This document shows positions 50,991 to 61,201 of a stretch of 64,000 nucleotides of DNA, piece after piece (position 1 is the first letter of the stretch; every line of letters starts with the position of its first letter). The notes under the pieces were generated by a model. That model did no database searches. It had not been told where the DNA came from and saw only the letters and a program-made list of their open reading frames with translations. This DNA is from Spongilla lacustris (Eukaryota > Porifera > Demospongiae > Spongillida > Spongillidae). Location of the stretch: positions 3,564,598 through 3,628,597 of the forward strand of contig OX442432.1 in NCBI GenBank assembly GCA_949361645.1. Direction: 5' to 3'. A program made the translations under genes and the position numbers.

Positions 50991-53341
50991 TTCCCATTTG
51001 ATTGACTATGGTATGAGGAGGAGACGGTATGTGAAAACCCCCAAGACTTAGAGAAAGCTCTGAACTCCGCGCTTGTAAACTGTGGCCCCCCATCTGAATG
51101 AACAATCAGAGGAACTCCATATCGTGCGAACTGTTGTTTCAATGCCTGGATAACCACCACTGACAGGGTGCTTGGCAACTCCCCTACCTCAAAGAAATCA
51201 GTTAAATAGTCAACCACAACAAGATAGTCCTTCCCTTTACAGCGCCACAAATCCACCCCCACTTTATCCCAAGGTTGTTTCGGAACCTCGTGAGCCAAAT
51301 GCTTCTCTTTACCTTGTGCAGGACTGTCCTGCTCACACACACGGCACTTCCGGGTGACTCTTTGTATGTCCGCAGCCATGTTCGGCCAGTACACCACCTC
51401 ACGAGCTCTACGAAGTGTGGACTCACAACCCATGTGACTAGCATGAAGGCGACTCAGATAATCAGCCCTCAGTGATAGTGGAACCACTATCTGATCTCCT
51501 TTGTAAATGATCCCATCTTGCATCACCAGAAGTTCTCTGAAATTCCAGTAGGGTCTGACCAATGTAGGAACCTGTCGCACATTCGGTGGCCAACCCTCAC
51601 TGATATACCTCCGCAGGGCACATTGTTCTGCATCTGCTTCTGCTGCCTTTCTCACCTCTCCAAACCTCTCACTGCGAACACTTATGAAATCAGGTGGCCT
51701 GATCACCTCAATTTCCTGGGTGACCATATTGTCTAGCTGTACCCCAAACACTTCCTGTGAGGTTAGCTCCTCAGTGGATGGTTGCCCTACTGGAAACCTT
51801 GACAACACATCGGCCATCACTTGTTCGTTGCCAGGATGATATGTAATATCCAGATCATATCTCTGCAATTGCAGCAACATTCTTTGGAGTCGTCTCGGGG
51901 CTGCTAAAAGGGTCTTTTTGGCAATTACCTCCAGGGGCTTGTGGTCGGTTTCCACCACCACCTGTTTTCCATATATGAACTGGTCGAACTTGCGACAAGC
52001 AAACACTATGGCCAAACACTCCAGTTCAATAGCCACGTAGTTTTTTTCAGACTTGGTTAGTGACCTGGATGCTGACAACACAGGCCGTCCCCCCTGCATC
52101 AAAGTTGCTCCCAAACCCTCTGTACTAGCGTCACACTGAATGACGACTGGCTTAGTGACGTCAAAGAAATTTAATAACTGGTCTTCACATATCAGAGTCT
52201 TCAGATCCTCAAAAGCCTTCTGCTCGGCATTACCCCATTGAAACACTCGGTCGGCCTCCAGCAGTTTCCAGAGGGGTTCACTTACTTGTGACAACTTCGG
52301 GATGAACCGGGCCAAGTAGTTGCACATGCCTAAAAATCTGCGAACATCAGGTACTGACTTAAGAACAGGCATCTGTTTGATTGCTGCCACTTTGGCAGGA
52401 TCAGGCTTAATTCCGGCTGCCGAAACCCGGTGACCAATATATACCAACTCAGGCAAGTGGAGTTGCATCTTGTCTTTGTTCAACTTTATATTGTACTCTC
52501 GTGCCCGTTGTAATACCCGTAGCAGAGCCTCGTCATGCTGACACTGTGCCTCCTTCATGTTGTCCCCCTTCCCGAAAATTAAGATGTCATCAGCTACCAC
52601 GGCAACTCCATCAATGCCATACAGCACACTCTGCAGACGTCTCTGGAACTCCTCAGGCGCAGAGCACAATCCAAACGGTAGCCGACACCACCGATACCGA
52701 CACTGGGGGCCCCAAAACGTTGTAAGGAAGCTGCTTTCCTCTGAGAGCTTCACGTGCAGGAAACCATCTTTGGCGTCTAATATGCTGAACACTTTGGCAC
52801 CTACGAGCCTTGGCAGCACATCATCCAAGGTGGGCATCCCGAAATGATTGTGCTTCACTGCCTTGTTCAGGTCTCGTGGGTCCAGGCATATGCGCACTTG
52901 CTTTTTATCCGCCTTCCATACTGCTGTCATATTGCTGATCCAGTCTGTGGGAGTATCAACCTGTGCGATGATACCTGCTTTCTCCATCTCTGCTAATTTA
53001 CTCTCAACTGCCTGCTTCATTGTATGTGGTATCCTTCTAGGTCGATTCTGTACTGGTGGAATGGCGGTATCCAATTCAATGGTATACTCTCCTGGGAAAA
53101 GACCAAGCCCTCTGAACACATCCGGATAATCAGCTACGATCTGGTCCTTGGTCAGCTTGTTATGTGCCTCCACCAAACACACCGACTCAACCTCATACGA
53201 CAGGAGTTTCAGATCCAGACAGGTTTGCAATGACAGTAGTGAATGATGGCTAGTTTCCAGTAACTCGAATCGCAGGGTCGTCACTTCCCCCACTCTATTA
53301 GACACCTGCACACAACACCTGCCTAACGACAGTCCCATCAT
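50861..53341 (-). CDS. Gypsy 1 pol: RT, RNase H, integrase (frameshifted near its end)
   Basis: About 820 residues are open. In order: reverse transcriptase with PFGLCSAPEEF and VVADDIL (catalytic DD, with VA preceding in place of the usual Y-x); RNase H with CDAS and TDHKPLE; integrase with an HHCC finger (HASHMG ... CRVCEQ) and a DDE core (GVDLWR, HSDGGPQFTS, NGKAE). Just after NGKAESA, near 50985, the frame shifts. The true integrase C-terminus continues in the frame ending at 50197 (LFKRSPDPYMALLEYRNTP). The element is therefore not coding-competent as it stands. Confidence 0.9.
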   Translation of the reverse strand: MMGLSLGRCCVQVSNRVGEVTTLRFELLETSHHSLLSLQTCLDLKLLSYEVESVCLVEAHNKLTKDQIVADYPDVFRGLGLFPGEYTIELDTAIPPVQNRPRRIPHTMKQAVESKLAEMEKAGIIAQVDTPTDWISNMTAVWKADKKQVRICLDPRDLNKAVKHNHFGMPTLDDVLPRLVGAKVFSILDAKDGFLHVKLSEESSFLTTFWGPQCRYRWCRLPFGLCSAPEEFQRRLQSVLYGIDGVAVVADDILIFGKGDNMKEAQCQHDEALLRVLQRAREYNIKLNKDKMQLHLPELVYIGHRVSAAGIKPDPAKVAAIKQMPVLKSVPDVRRFLGMCNYLARFIPKLSQVSEPLWKLLEADRVFQWGNAEQKAFEDLKTLICEDQLLNFFDVTKPVVIQCDASTEGLGATLMQGGRPVLSASRSLTKSEKNYVAIELECLAIVFACRKFDQFIYGKQVVVETDHKPLEVIAKKTLLAAPRRLQRMLLQLQRYDLDITYHPGNEQVMADVLSRFPVGQPSTEELTSQEVFGVQLDNMVTQEIEVIRPPDFISVRSERFGEVRKAAEADAEQCALRRYISEGWPPNVRQVPTLVRPYWNFRELLVMQDGIIYKGDQIVVPLSLRADYLSRLHASHMGCESTLRRAREVVYWPNMAADIQRVTRKCRVCEQDSPAQGKEKHLAHEVPKQPWDKVGVDLWRCKGKDYLVVVDYLTDFFEVGELPSTLSVVVIQALKQQFARYGVPLIVHSDGGPQFTSAEFRAFSKSWGFSHTVSSSYHSQSNGKAESAEETLQTEPRPVHGSFGVSQHPNSRVGVQPSSTSAGKAH

Positions 53342-54392
53342 ACATGGTTAACACTACATTACTTGTAGTCAATTTTGGACAACCCAACTTGTTGTAGTCA
53401 GCCCTTGACATGATATTGCAGGATGCTGCCGTGTCTAACTGACAGGTCACCATTTTAACTCGGCCCTCAATGTGAAATTGCACCCTAGCCAGCAATTTTT
53501 TTCCAACCCTTTCAACTGTAATAAGCAACACCTCACCACTTTCATCAGTTGGGCTTTCTGGATCTGCCCAGTCCCCAACTAAGTGAGCGGATTGCTGTTT
53601 GGCCTTATTACACATTCTGGCAAAATGATTCAAACCATGACAATTGAGACATTTTTGTCCGTATGCTGGGCACTGCCTAGGTTTATGGGACCATCCACAT
53701 CGGGAACAAGGGTGTGGACTCCCACTAAATGGCTTTGCCCCTGGCCTATCCTTACTTCTTTTCTCGCCAATGCTACCACTAGGCTGCCGTGAGTTAACAG
53801 CTGCTACCCCTTCTTGTGCTTCTACAGGCTTTGTCAACCCCGGCTGAGGCTCAAGCCTCGTACCCATCTGCTGTAAATCTACAGTGGTTGATTCCATCAC
53901 TTGGCACATCTGAACTGCCTTTTCTAGGTCTAGCTTGTCTGTCTCAAACATCCTTCTTCGCATTCTTTCACTATCTACGCCCCTTATTAGCACGTGCAAC
54001 ATCAAATCGTCTCTGAGGGCCCCAAATTGGCAGTCTCTGGACTGCTTCCTTAGCTCAAGCACAAATTGATCGACACTTTTCCCATCTTGCTTAAGTTGGA
54101 AGAATTTATCCCTCAGTACATGCTTACTAGTCCTGGGCGCACACAACCCATCTAGCTTCCCCGACACAACACTCCACTTACTACGGTCTTCACCCTCTGC
54201 AAACTGCATTGTTTCATAAAGGTCATTCACTCGCTGCCCCACGATGCGGAGAAAGATAGCCAGCTTTGTCGGCTCTGTCTCCTTGTCCTTCCCAACCGCG
54301 ACTAGGAATTGCTCAAACTCCCGTTTGAACCGCTTCCATTGTTCGTTCAGGTCTCCCTCACCAATAGGTTCCGGTGCTAAATACTTCTCCAT
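53298..54392 (-). CDS. Gypsy 1 gag-protease
   Basis: 364 residues from the ATG at 54390-54392 shortly after the primer-binding site. A capsid-like helical region (about 1-190) is followed by two zinc knuckles (CSRCGWSHKPRQC and CLNCHGLNHFARMC, about 255-290), then the protease box CQLDTAASCNIMS near residue 335. DTA stands where DTG is usual, as also in the sister element. The frame stops just after the MYDGT motif, and pol resumes in another frame with a 44-base overlap. In the sister element the two are one frame, so a single-base indel is the likelier cause than programmed shifting. Confidence 0.85.
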   Translation of the reverse strand: MEKYLAPEPIGEGDLNEQWKRFKREFEQFLVAVGKDKETEPTKLAIFLRIVGQRVNDLYETMQFAEGEDRSKWSVVSGKLDGLCAPRTSKHVLRDKFFQLKQDGKSVDQFVLELRKQSRDCQFGALRDDLMLHVLIRGVDSERMRRRMFETDKLDLEKAVQMCQVMESTTVDLQQMGTRLEPQPGLTKPVEAQEGVAAVNSRQPSGSIGEKRSKDRPGAKPFSGSPHPCSRCGWSHKPRQCPAYGQKCLNCHGLNHFARMCNKAKQQSAHLVGDWADPESPTDESGEVLLITVERVGKKLLARVQFHIEGRVKMVTCQLDTAASCNIMSRADYNKLGCPKLTTSNVVLTMYDGTVVRQVLCAGV

Positions 54393-54419
54393 TTTAGCCG
54401 GATCCCACTCCTGACACCA

Positions 54420-54573
54420 TGTTCTATTGCCTCTGGTCGCACGCAGACCGCCAGTAGCCGATGCCAACAGAGATATATCACTCGGCAGACAACACACGAA
54501 ACAAGGACAAATGCACACCAATAGTTAACTAATCACGGACCACGTGCGCTCTATATAACAACACCCATAAACA
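54420..54573 (-). repeat. 5' LTR of gypsy element 1
   Basis: 154 bases, followed internally by the tRNA-Leu-type primer-binding site TGGTGTCAGGAGTGGG read on the minus strand. Confidence 0.95.
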
Positions 54574-54579
54574 ACAGAA

Positions 54580-55445
54580 CATTATCATGGTACAAAAAGG
54601 TGTGTAATAGGAGATAGATAGTTTTGTAGTGTGAAAACAGCAAAAGAATTTTGTTGGTATTGGGAAGAATGCTAGTGCTGGGTATCCAAAGCAATGGATT
54701 CAAGAACATGCATTTGGTTTTAGTTCTAAGCGTGGAGATGTTGTGTCGTTGCATTCAGTTGATGAGCATGGAAGAAGGCCGATAGCTCATGCTTGGAATG
54801 AACCAGGAAAGGCAAGTGCAAATGTCAATGACAAGATGAGAGCATCCTTTCCTGCAGCCCCTTGGAAAAGGTTGTGAAAATGCTGGCCAGATCCAGGGTG
54901 TATTTACGGATGTTCTGCAGTTTTACTTTGAGGCTGCTAACTCCATCGATATTCATAATCGTTATCGTCAGTAAACTGTTTTGGGGGTGATAGTTGTAAA
55001 TTCATTTTGGCATTCGTATTTTTTAGTGAGAATGAATCCAAACCAACACTCAAGGAATTTGTTAATGCATTGGCTGTAGCACTCTGTATGTCTGGAAAGC
55101 AATCTGACATTGTTTTGCGATGCAGATAGAGACATTATAATTAAGCGCGTGATTTTTCCTTAACTGATTATTGTCCTCTACTCATTAAAGGCTCTGGATA
55201 TGGAACAGCATCTATGATGGGCAGATGCAAAGTTGTGAAAGACACTCTAGTAAGGCCTGTGGTCAAAAGGCATACTTCTTTTGCAAGACCTGTTCTGTCT
55301 GTGGAGAAATTGAAGCATTGTTTTACATGTCGGACCATCCACATGTGCAGCCAAGCATGCAGCAGGATTTTTGCGAAGACCTGCATGCTGCTTGTGAGTG
55401 TTGTACATGCATTGACACATGATTTTTGAATTTTTTCAACAAATG
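54580..55445 (+). pseudogene. piggyBac-like transposase relic, 3' part
   Basis: After the gypsy element the transposase similarity resumes: GRRPIAHAWNEPGKASANVN, then VLQFYFEAANSIDIHNRYRQ near 54920-54975, which is the IDxHNxYRQ motif of DDE_Tnp_1_7/piggyBac-like transposases, then LKEFVNALAVALCMSG. From 55190 an open piece with Cys/His residues (CGQKAYFFC-like) fits the C-terminal Cys-rich finger of that family. A matching right terminus (GGGG followed by TTAA) was not found, so the element is probably truncated. Confidence 0.65.
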
Positions 55446-55678
55446 AGAAGCACAAAGTATTGCACATAAATTAATCCAAAAGTTTAATGAGAAAGTTTTG
55501 TGGCAAAGAAACAAAGGTTGAATGAGAAGAAGAAAAAAAAATAGTCCTAAATACTGATGGACACTGACGTTCTAAATATAATTTTTCTGTCATTCATTTA
55601 TATACAAGATTAAAAAAAAAAGAATTTAATAATAATATGTACGGCCGCGGGTGGGTTGCGGGTGTGTAGCACAGTTCT
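55446..55678. other. Spacer / 5' region of the type A retroelement
   Basis: AT-rich with a short A-run (near 55612), then a GC-rich stretch at 55640-55675 just before the retroelement start codon. The GC-rich part probably belongs to its 5' UTR. Confidence 0.4.
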
Positions 55679-56971
55679 GTGCCCTTATTCATCATCATGT
55701 CTGATGACGGTTGTGACCACATCACAGGCCCGCTTGGTAAGTCTCGGTGTTGCGATTGTAATGGGAAGCGCGCTCGTTGTACGCGTTGCGTATGTGCGAA
55801 GGCGAAGCGGCCTTGCTCCAATTGCCACCTAATCAACCGCGATAGCTGTCACAATCCACACTTGTTAACTGTTTCCCAGTCACTTCCGCAGTTAGGCTCG
55901 CAAGTCTCCCTGCAGCAGCTAAATTTTCATCCGCAGCTGCCCATTTCAACTTTGCAGCTGTCTGCAACGCCATCACAATCATCCACTTCAATTCTACCTT
56001 TAGCACCAGCTGTAGTGCAGCAGTCATTATCCACACTCCCATCATCAACACCTGAGCTCCCATGTCCTACTGGTGAATCCCTCACTCAAGACCATTACAT
56101 CTTGCCACTGTCTGTGGACTTTCCAATCCCTGTGAGAGGTCCTGTTGCACAGCCAGCTGCAGAAAGAAGGAAGCAATGCTGTGTTCTCGGGTGTCCAGAA
56201 TTAGTTGCACCTACCATGTGGCGCCTCCATATGGATAGCCACTTGAGAGGGCTTCTTCCGGGTGCAGTTCCTGATTCATGGCTCTTGGATCAGGGTTTGT
56301 CTGTTTGCCATACTTGCGTGAAACTAGTTTCAACCTCCCACCTTCCTTCACATCAGCAGAAGTGTTTGGCACAACGTTCCACCCCACTGGCACCTGTGTT
56401 AGATGTTTCATCCAGCCTGTGCTCTTCTGATTTACCCTCCTTAGATGAGGTATGCAGCCTCAAGTGCCCAACAATACACTTCGTGCCCTACAAAGCAAGG
56501 CCGGCTTTTGCACGAGCCTTCTTAGCTGCTCTCATGGCTGTCATCTCTGAAAACACAGTGACAGCTTGGTTGAAGCTTTTCTTGCTTCCCAAGTGTGTTC
56601 TCCCCAGTGCTAAACGTGGTGGGCGTCACAACAAGCCTGTTTCCATTGAGAGTCTCTGTGCAATGTGGGGGGAGGGTCAATTTAGGGAGCTATGGCATTT
56701 GGCAAAAGCCCGTGCTCCTTGCTCCAAAAAGCAGCAAGTACCCTTAGATGACACAGTTAAGAAGAGGGTTAACTCAGCAATATCCTTAGCACAGGATGGT
56801 CTCTTTGGTAAGGCATGCCAAGTACTTGTGTCACCTGGGTTAGCACCTAACAATGCTGAAACATGGAAACTTTTAGTGGCTAAACATCCTGAGTGTCCTT
56901 GTCCTTCTGTTCCCAACTTACCACCCGTTGATACTGTGATCCCTCATGACCTTAATCTCAAGGCTGTCCTT
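55679..56971 (+). CDS. R2-like retroelement type A, N-terminal part (split by gypsy 2)
   Basis: An open frame of 431 codons before the gypsy insertion. Residues about 15-50 form a dense Cys cluster (CCDCNGKRARCTRCVC then CSNC). A Pro/Ser/Gln-rich linker (about 60-150) follows. Residues about 160-240 carry two zinc-finger-like units (CCVLGCPE with HMDSH, and CHTCVK with HQQKC). A helical region with KARPAFARAFLAA and PKCVLPSAKRGGRH (about 270-330) resembles the segment before RT in such elements. In R2-type elements N-terminal fingers bind target DNA; here that role is inferred. The frame breaks at the TCCTT target site, where the LTR begins, and continues at 61346. Confidence 0.78.
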
Positions 56972-57115
56972 TGTTTAGGATCACGCGACAATTGTGTGGG
57001 TGTGGCCTGTATTTTGGAGTGAGAACGTGTTTGTGAGTTAGAACGTGGAGTGCATTGAAGTTGTATCTGTGTGCATCGGATCAGTATTCAGGGCTAATCA
57101 CCCCTCGGCGAAACA
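56972..57115 (+). repeat. 5' LTR of gypsy element 2
   Basis: 144 bases with TG...CA ends; differs from the 3' LTR by two transitions (the ttggaGtg and attCagg positions). Confidence 0.95.
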
Positions 57116-57198
57116 TGGTGTCAGAAGTGGGATTCCTATAAGTGAGCTGAATAGATAGAGTCAATTAACAAGAAGGTCACAGGCGGTGTTACAGTCAG

Positions 57199-57495
57199 AT
57201 GGAGAAATATTTAGCCCCTGCACCAATAGGCGAAGGTGACTTAAATGATGGGTGGCTGAGGTTCAAGAGAGAGTTCCAACAGTTCCTTATAGCGATCGGG
57301 AAAGGTGACGCAACAGAACAGGTGAAATTGGCGATTTTCCTGCGAATCGCTGGCCCGCGGGTAAATGATCTGTACGAAACAATGGAATTCGACAGCGATG
57401 CAGACCGGGGCAAATTCAGCGTCATTTCTGGCAAACTGGATGGTCTGAGCGTGCGCAGAACAAGTAAGCAACAGCTGCAGACCTGCAGCACTTAG
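57199..57495 (+). pseudogene. Gypsy 2 gag, truncated by an internal deletion
   Basis: It starts MEKYLAPAPIGEGDLND, closely matching gypsy 1 gag for about 90 residues, then stops at 57493-57495. Compared with gypsy 1, about 80 codons of capsid C-terminal sequence are missing at about 57471-57480. The deletion also shifts the frame, so gag is cut from the downstream knuckles and pol. Confidence 0.85.
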
Positions 57496-57512
57496 GGAGC
57501 AAGAAAACGGAG

Positions 57513-60500
57513 GTGGTTGAGGGAGAGACAGCAGGAGTGGCAGTGGTGGAAAAGAAGAGGTCACAGGACAAAGAAGACTCGGAAGAAGTGGCAGCAATAG
57601 GGAGACAGAGTTGGAAAGTCCCAGGAAGGAAACAGGATCAGCAGTGGGAAGAGAGGAGACTGGAACCAAGGCAGCCTGGGAAACAGTGGACAAGTCAAGC
57701 AGGATGTTCCAGATGTGGTTATGAACATAAGCCAAGACAGTGCCCTGCGTATGGAAAGAAATGTGCCAAATGTCGAGTGCTGGGCCATTTTGCTAGAGTC
57801 TGTCGGGCCAGGGACAGGACCACTCACATGATATCTGATACCCTGTCGGAGTCAGGCTCAGAGGAAGCAGTCCTACTCATTACAGTAGAGAAGATAGGGA
57901 AAAAACTTCTAGCAAGGGTGCCTCTTAGAGGTAGAGATCGAGTGGAAACAATTGAATGTCAGTTGGACACGGCGGCATCATGCAATGTGATGTCTGTCCT
58001 AGACTACGAAAAACTGGGGAAGCCAAAGTTGAGAAACAGCAGAACAACACTGAGCATGTATGATGGTACAGCCAGAAAATCGTTGGGAGTCGTGCAAGTA
58101 GGTGTGAGTAATAGAGAAGGAAAACCAACACAGTTGGTGTTTGAACTGCTGGAAACAAGGCATCACACACTCTTGTCATTGGACACATGCTTGAAACTCT
58201 CATATGAGATCGAGTCAGTGTGCCTGGCCGAGGCAAAGTTAAAGCTCACAAGAAAGCATATTCTGGAGGAATACTCCGATGTATTTTCTGGGATTGGCTG
58301 CTTACCAGGAAAATACAACATCCAGACAGACCCTTCAATCCCTCCAGTGCAGAACCGACCAAGGAGAATTCCACACGTCATGAAAGCATTGGTGATACAA
58401 AAGTTGAGAAGTTTAGAGAAGTCTGGCATGATAGCTCGAGTAGAAGAGCCCACTGAGTGGATCAGCAATCTGACAGCTGTGTGGAAATCAGACAAGACCC
58501 AGGTGAGGGTGTGCCTGGATCCGCGAGATCTCAACAAAGCAATTCTACGCAACCACTTTAAAATGCCAACTCTTGATGATGTGTTGCCAGAGCTCACAGG
58601 TGCCAAAATCTTTAGTATATTGGATGCAAAGGATGGATTTCTACAGATTCGTCTTAGCGAGCATAGCAGCAAACTTACTACCTTTTGGGGACCTGATGGC
58701 AGGTATAGATGGCTCCAAATGCCATTTGGCTTATCCTCTGCGCCCGAGGAGTTCCAGAGGAGATTACAAGGAGCTTTACACGGCATTCAAGGTGTAGTAG
58801 TAGTAGCAGACGATATACTAGTGTTTGGAAAGGGTAAAACAGAAGAAGAGGCTCGTGAGGATCATGACAAGGCATTGTTGCAGTTGCTACATAAAGCACG
58901 AGATCAGAATCTAAAGTTCAATAAGGACAAGATGAGACTACATCTCTCAGAACTAATCTACATAGGGCATCGAGTGTCAGCCCAAGGAGTACGACCAGAT
59001 CCCGCCAAAGTGTCAGCAGTGAAAAACATGGCAGTGCCTACCTCTGCATCAGATGTGAGACGATTTCTGGGGATGTGTAATTATCTAGCACGGTTTATCC
59101 CAAAGTTGTCCCAGTCCAGTGAACCGTTGCGGCGCCTCACAGAGGGTGATACAGAATTTGTATGGGGGCAGTCCGAACAGGCAGCATTTGACCTTCTCAA
59201 GAAGATCATCAGTGAGGAACAGCTCCTCACATTCTATGATGTTAAGAAATCTGTGGTCATTCAATGTGATGCCAGTGGGGAAGGTCTAGGGGCTACTCTT
59301 TTGCAAGAGGGCAAACCTGTGGCATCAGCGTCTCGATCACTGACCAGCAGTGAGAGGAACTATGTGGCTTTGGAGCTAGAGTGTCTGGCCATAGTTTTTG
59401 CGTGCCGTAAATTCGACCAATACATCTATGGAAAGAAAACAGTCGTGGAGACAGACCACAAGCCGTTGGAAATCATTGCGAAAAAATCATTACTCTCAGC
59501 ACCAAGGCGTTTACAACGAATGTTGCTACAACTGCAAAGGTATGACCTGGAAGTAGTTTATCGTCCAGGAGAGCAACAACTGATAGCTGATACACTGTCA
59601 AGATTGCCAGCTGGAAGGGCAGAGGCAGAAAAGTTGGAAAATTATGAAGTGTTTCAAATAGGACGAGAGTCAATGCGAGCAGAGGTGGTAGCCCAGGAGC
59701 TAAGTGTCATAGAACAACGGGATTTTGTTCGAATATCAGATCAACGGATGGATGAAGTGAAGAAGGCAGCTAGCTCTGATGACGAACAGCGAGTGTTGGC
59801 TCAAGTTATTGGGCAAGGTTGGCCTGCAACTACATGTATACGAGAGGTCTCAACATTGGTTAGGCCATACTGGAACTTTCGGGATACCATGGTGGTGCAA
59901 GATGGTATTGTGTACAAGGGTGGTCAAGTGGTGGTCCCTAAGTCATTACGCAGTGACTATCTGAAGCGTTTACATTCCAGCCACATGGGTAGCGAGTCTA
60001 CCCTAAGGAGAGCCCGAGATGCAGTCTATTGGCCTAATATGTCTGAGGACATCAAGCGGATCACTTCAGAGTGCAAGCAATGTGAGGAGGATGGTGCAGC
60101 ACAAAGCAAGGAGCCTCAGCTGGCTCATGCCATCCCAAAGTATCCATGGAGTAAGGTGGGAATTGATTTGTGTAGGTGCAATGGGAAAGACTGGGTGGTG
60201 ATCGTGGATTACCTGACTGATTTTATTGAGGTGTCAGAACTGCAGCAAACTCTGGCCACAACTGTTATTGATGCCATTAAGCAAAACTTCGCGAGGCATG
60301 GTGTTCCAGTGCTGGTGCACACCGATGGTGGTCCTCAGTTTACATCCCAGGAATTCCAAGTGTTTTCGAAGGAATGGGAGTTTGCTCACACTGTCTCCTC
60401 TCCCTATCATAGCCAATCAAATGGGAAGGTTGAATCGGCAGTTAAAATTGTGAAGCGGCTGTTCAAGCGAAGTGCGGACCCATATCTTGCTCTTCTGGAA

Positions 60501-60815
60501 TGGCGGAATACTCCAACTGTGGGACTTGACTCCACCCCATGTCAACGACTGTTTGCTCGACGAACCCGAGGAGTGGTTCCTGTGAGCGCATGGAAACTGG
60601 ATCCAGCCCCAGCACAAAGGATGTGGGAAAAGAAGGTGGAAAGACAGAGATCTATACAAGGCCAAGCTAAAGGAAACGGTAAAATACTACAGCCTCTGAA
60701 GGTGGGAGATCCAGTACTGGTCCAGGATCTTCGAGCTAAAAAAACGGAGTGGATGCGAGGCTATTGTAGAGGTCAACTCTCTGATAGGTCATATACGGGG
60801 CCAGCTGTTACATAG
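57513..60815 (+). CDS. Gypsy 2 zinc knuckles-protease-RT-RNase H-integrase
   Basis: A single open frame of 1,100 codons; the ATG is simply the first Met after the gag deletion. In order: zinc knuckles (CSRCGYEHKPRQC, CAKCRVLGHFARVC); protease CQLDTAASCNVMS; RT with PFGLSSAPEEF and VVADDILVFG; RNase H (CDASGEGLGATL, TDHKPLEIIA); integrase HHCC (HSSHMG ... CKQCEED) and DDE core (GIDLCR, HTDGGPQFTS, NGKVESA). The frame ends at RSYTGPAVT, where a small deletion relative to gypsy 1 has shifted it. Unlike gypsy 1 the protease and pol are continuous, suggesting the ancestral layout was one long gag-pol frame. Confidence 0.92.
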   Translation: MVEGETAGVAVVEKKRSQDKEDSEEVAAIGRQSWKVPGRKQDQQWEERRLEPRQPGKQWTSQAGCSRCGYEHKPRQCPAYGKKCAKCRVLGHFARVCRARDRTTHMISDTLSESGSEEAVLLITVEKIGKKLLARVPLRGRDRVETIECQLDTAASCNVMSVLDYEKLGKPKLRNSRTTLSMYDGTARKSLGVVQVGVSNREGKPTQLVFELLETRHHTLLSLDTCLKLSYEIESVCLAEAKLKLTRKHILEEYSDVFSGIGCLPGKYNIQTDPSIPPVQNRPRRIPHVMKALVIQKLRSLEKSGMIARVEEPTEWISNLTAVWKSDKTQVRVCLDPRDLNKAILRNHFKMPTLDDVLPELTGAKIFSILDAKDGFLQIRLSEHSSKLTTFWGPDGRYRWLQMPFGLSSAPEEFQRRLQGALHGIQGVVVVADDILVFGKGKTEEEAREDHDKALLQLLHKARDQNLKFNKDKMRLHLSELIYIGHRVSAQGVRPDPAKVSAVKNMAVPTSASDVRRFLGMCNYLARFIPKLSQSSEPLRRLTEGDTEFVWGQSEQAAFDLLKKIISEEQLLTFYDVKKSVVIQCDASGEGLGATLLQEGKPVASASRSLTSSERNYVALELECLAIVFACRKFDQYIYGKKTVVETDHKPLEIIAKKSLLSAPRRLQRMLLQLQRYDLEVVYRPGEQQLIADTLSRLPAGRAEAEKLENYEVFQIGRESMRAEVVAQELSVIEQRDFVRISDQRMDEVKKAASSDDEQRVLAQVIGQGWPATTCIREVSTLVRPYWNFRDTMVVQDGIVYKGGQVVVPKSLRSDYLKRLHSSHMGSESTLRRARDAVYWPNMSEDIKRITSECKQCEEDGAAQSKEPQLAHAIPKYPWSKVGIDLCRCNGKDWVVIVDYLTDFIEVSELQQTLATTVIDAIKQNFARHGVPVLVHTDGGPQFTSQEFQVFSKEWEFAHTVSSPYHSQSNGKVESAVKIVKRLFKRSADPYLALLEWRNTPTVGLDSTPCQRLFARRTRGVVPVSAWKLDPAPAQRMWEKKVERQRSIQGQAKGNGKILQPLKVGDPVLVQDLRAKKTEWMRGYCRGQLSDRSYTGPAVT

Positions 60816-61161
60816 AAACCGACAATTTTTGAAAACCTCTAAGAACCATCCAAAGGAGTTGGAACTGGAAGCTGAACGGGAAGGCCAACCAGCAGAGTCA
60901 TCGGAGCCCGAGGTGATACCAGATGAGAGATCTCCACCTAACTCCGCTGGAGCTATGAATCAGATACAGTGCTCAATGAGCCCCAGTCCTGAGGTGAAGG
61001 TCTATGCACCAGAAGTAGTGGACAGACAAAACCAAAATAAGTTGAAGGTGTCCTCTCTGGCTGGAAGTGAATTGGAACCTCTGGCTAGTCCAACTGTGGT
61101 GACCACAAGAAGAGGTCGAATCATTCGTCGGCCTATCAGATATAACGACTCAGCAGTTTGA
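60816..61161 (+). pseudogene. Gypsy 2 integrase C-terminal tail in shifted frame
   Basis: From 60829 a 110-codon frame reads a Glu/Pro/Ser-rich tail ending RRGRIIRRPIRY, matching the end of gypsy 1 integrase (RYGRAVRKPSRY). It shows where the pol frame originally terminated. Confidence 0.8.
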
Positions 61162-61201
61162 ATAAAAGAAAGGAAACATTGTAGTCAAGAGAGAGGGGGG
61201 A

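Larger units (their letters stand above)
49993..54573 (-). mobile_element. Ty3/gypsy LTR retrotransposon 1 (4581 bp)
   Basis: Complete element on the minus strand bounded by 154-bp LTRs (49993-50146 and 54420-54573) that begin TGTTCTATTG and end TAAACA and differ at one position. Six bases ACAGAA flank both ends (49987-49992 and 54574-54579). A primer-binding site complementary to a tRNA-Leu 3' end abuts the 5' LTR at 54404-54419, and a polypurine tract lies next to the 3' LTR at about 50147-50160. It codes for gag-protease and pol, both damaged by frameshifts. It inserted into the piggyBac-like relic. Confidence 0.95.

Noticed and set aside
53298..53341. Programmed frameshift between gag-protease and pol in gypsy 1
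   Set aside because: The sister element has these domains in one frame and no slippery site stands out, so a simple indel explains it better.
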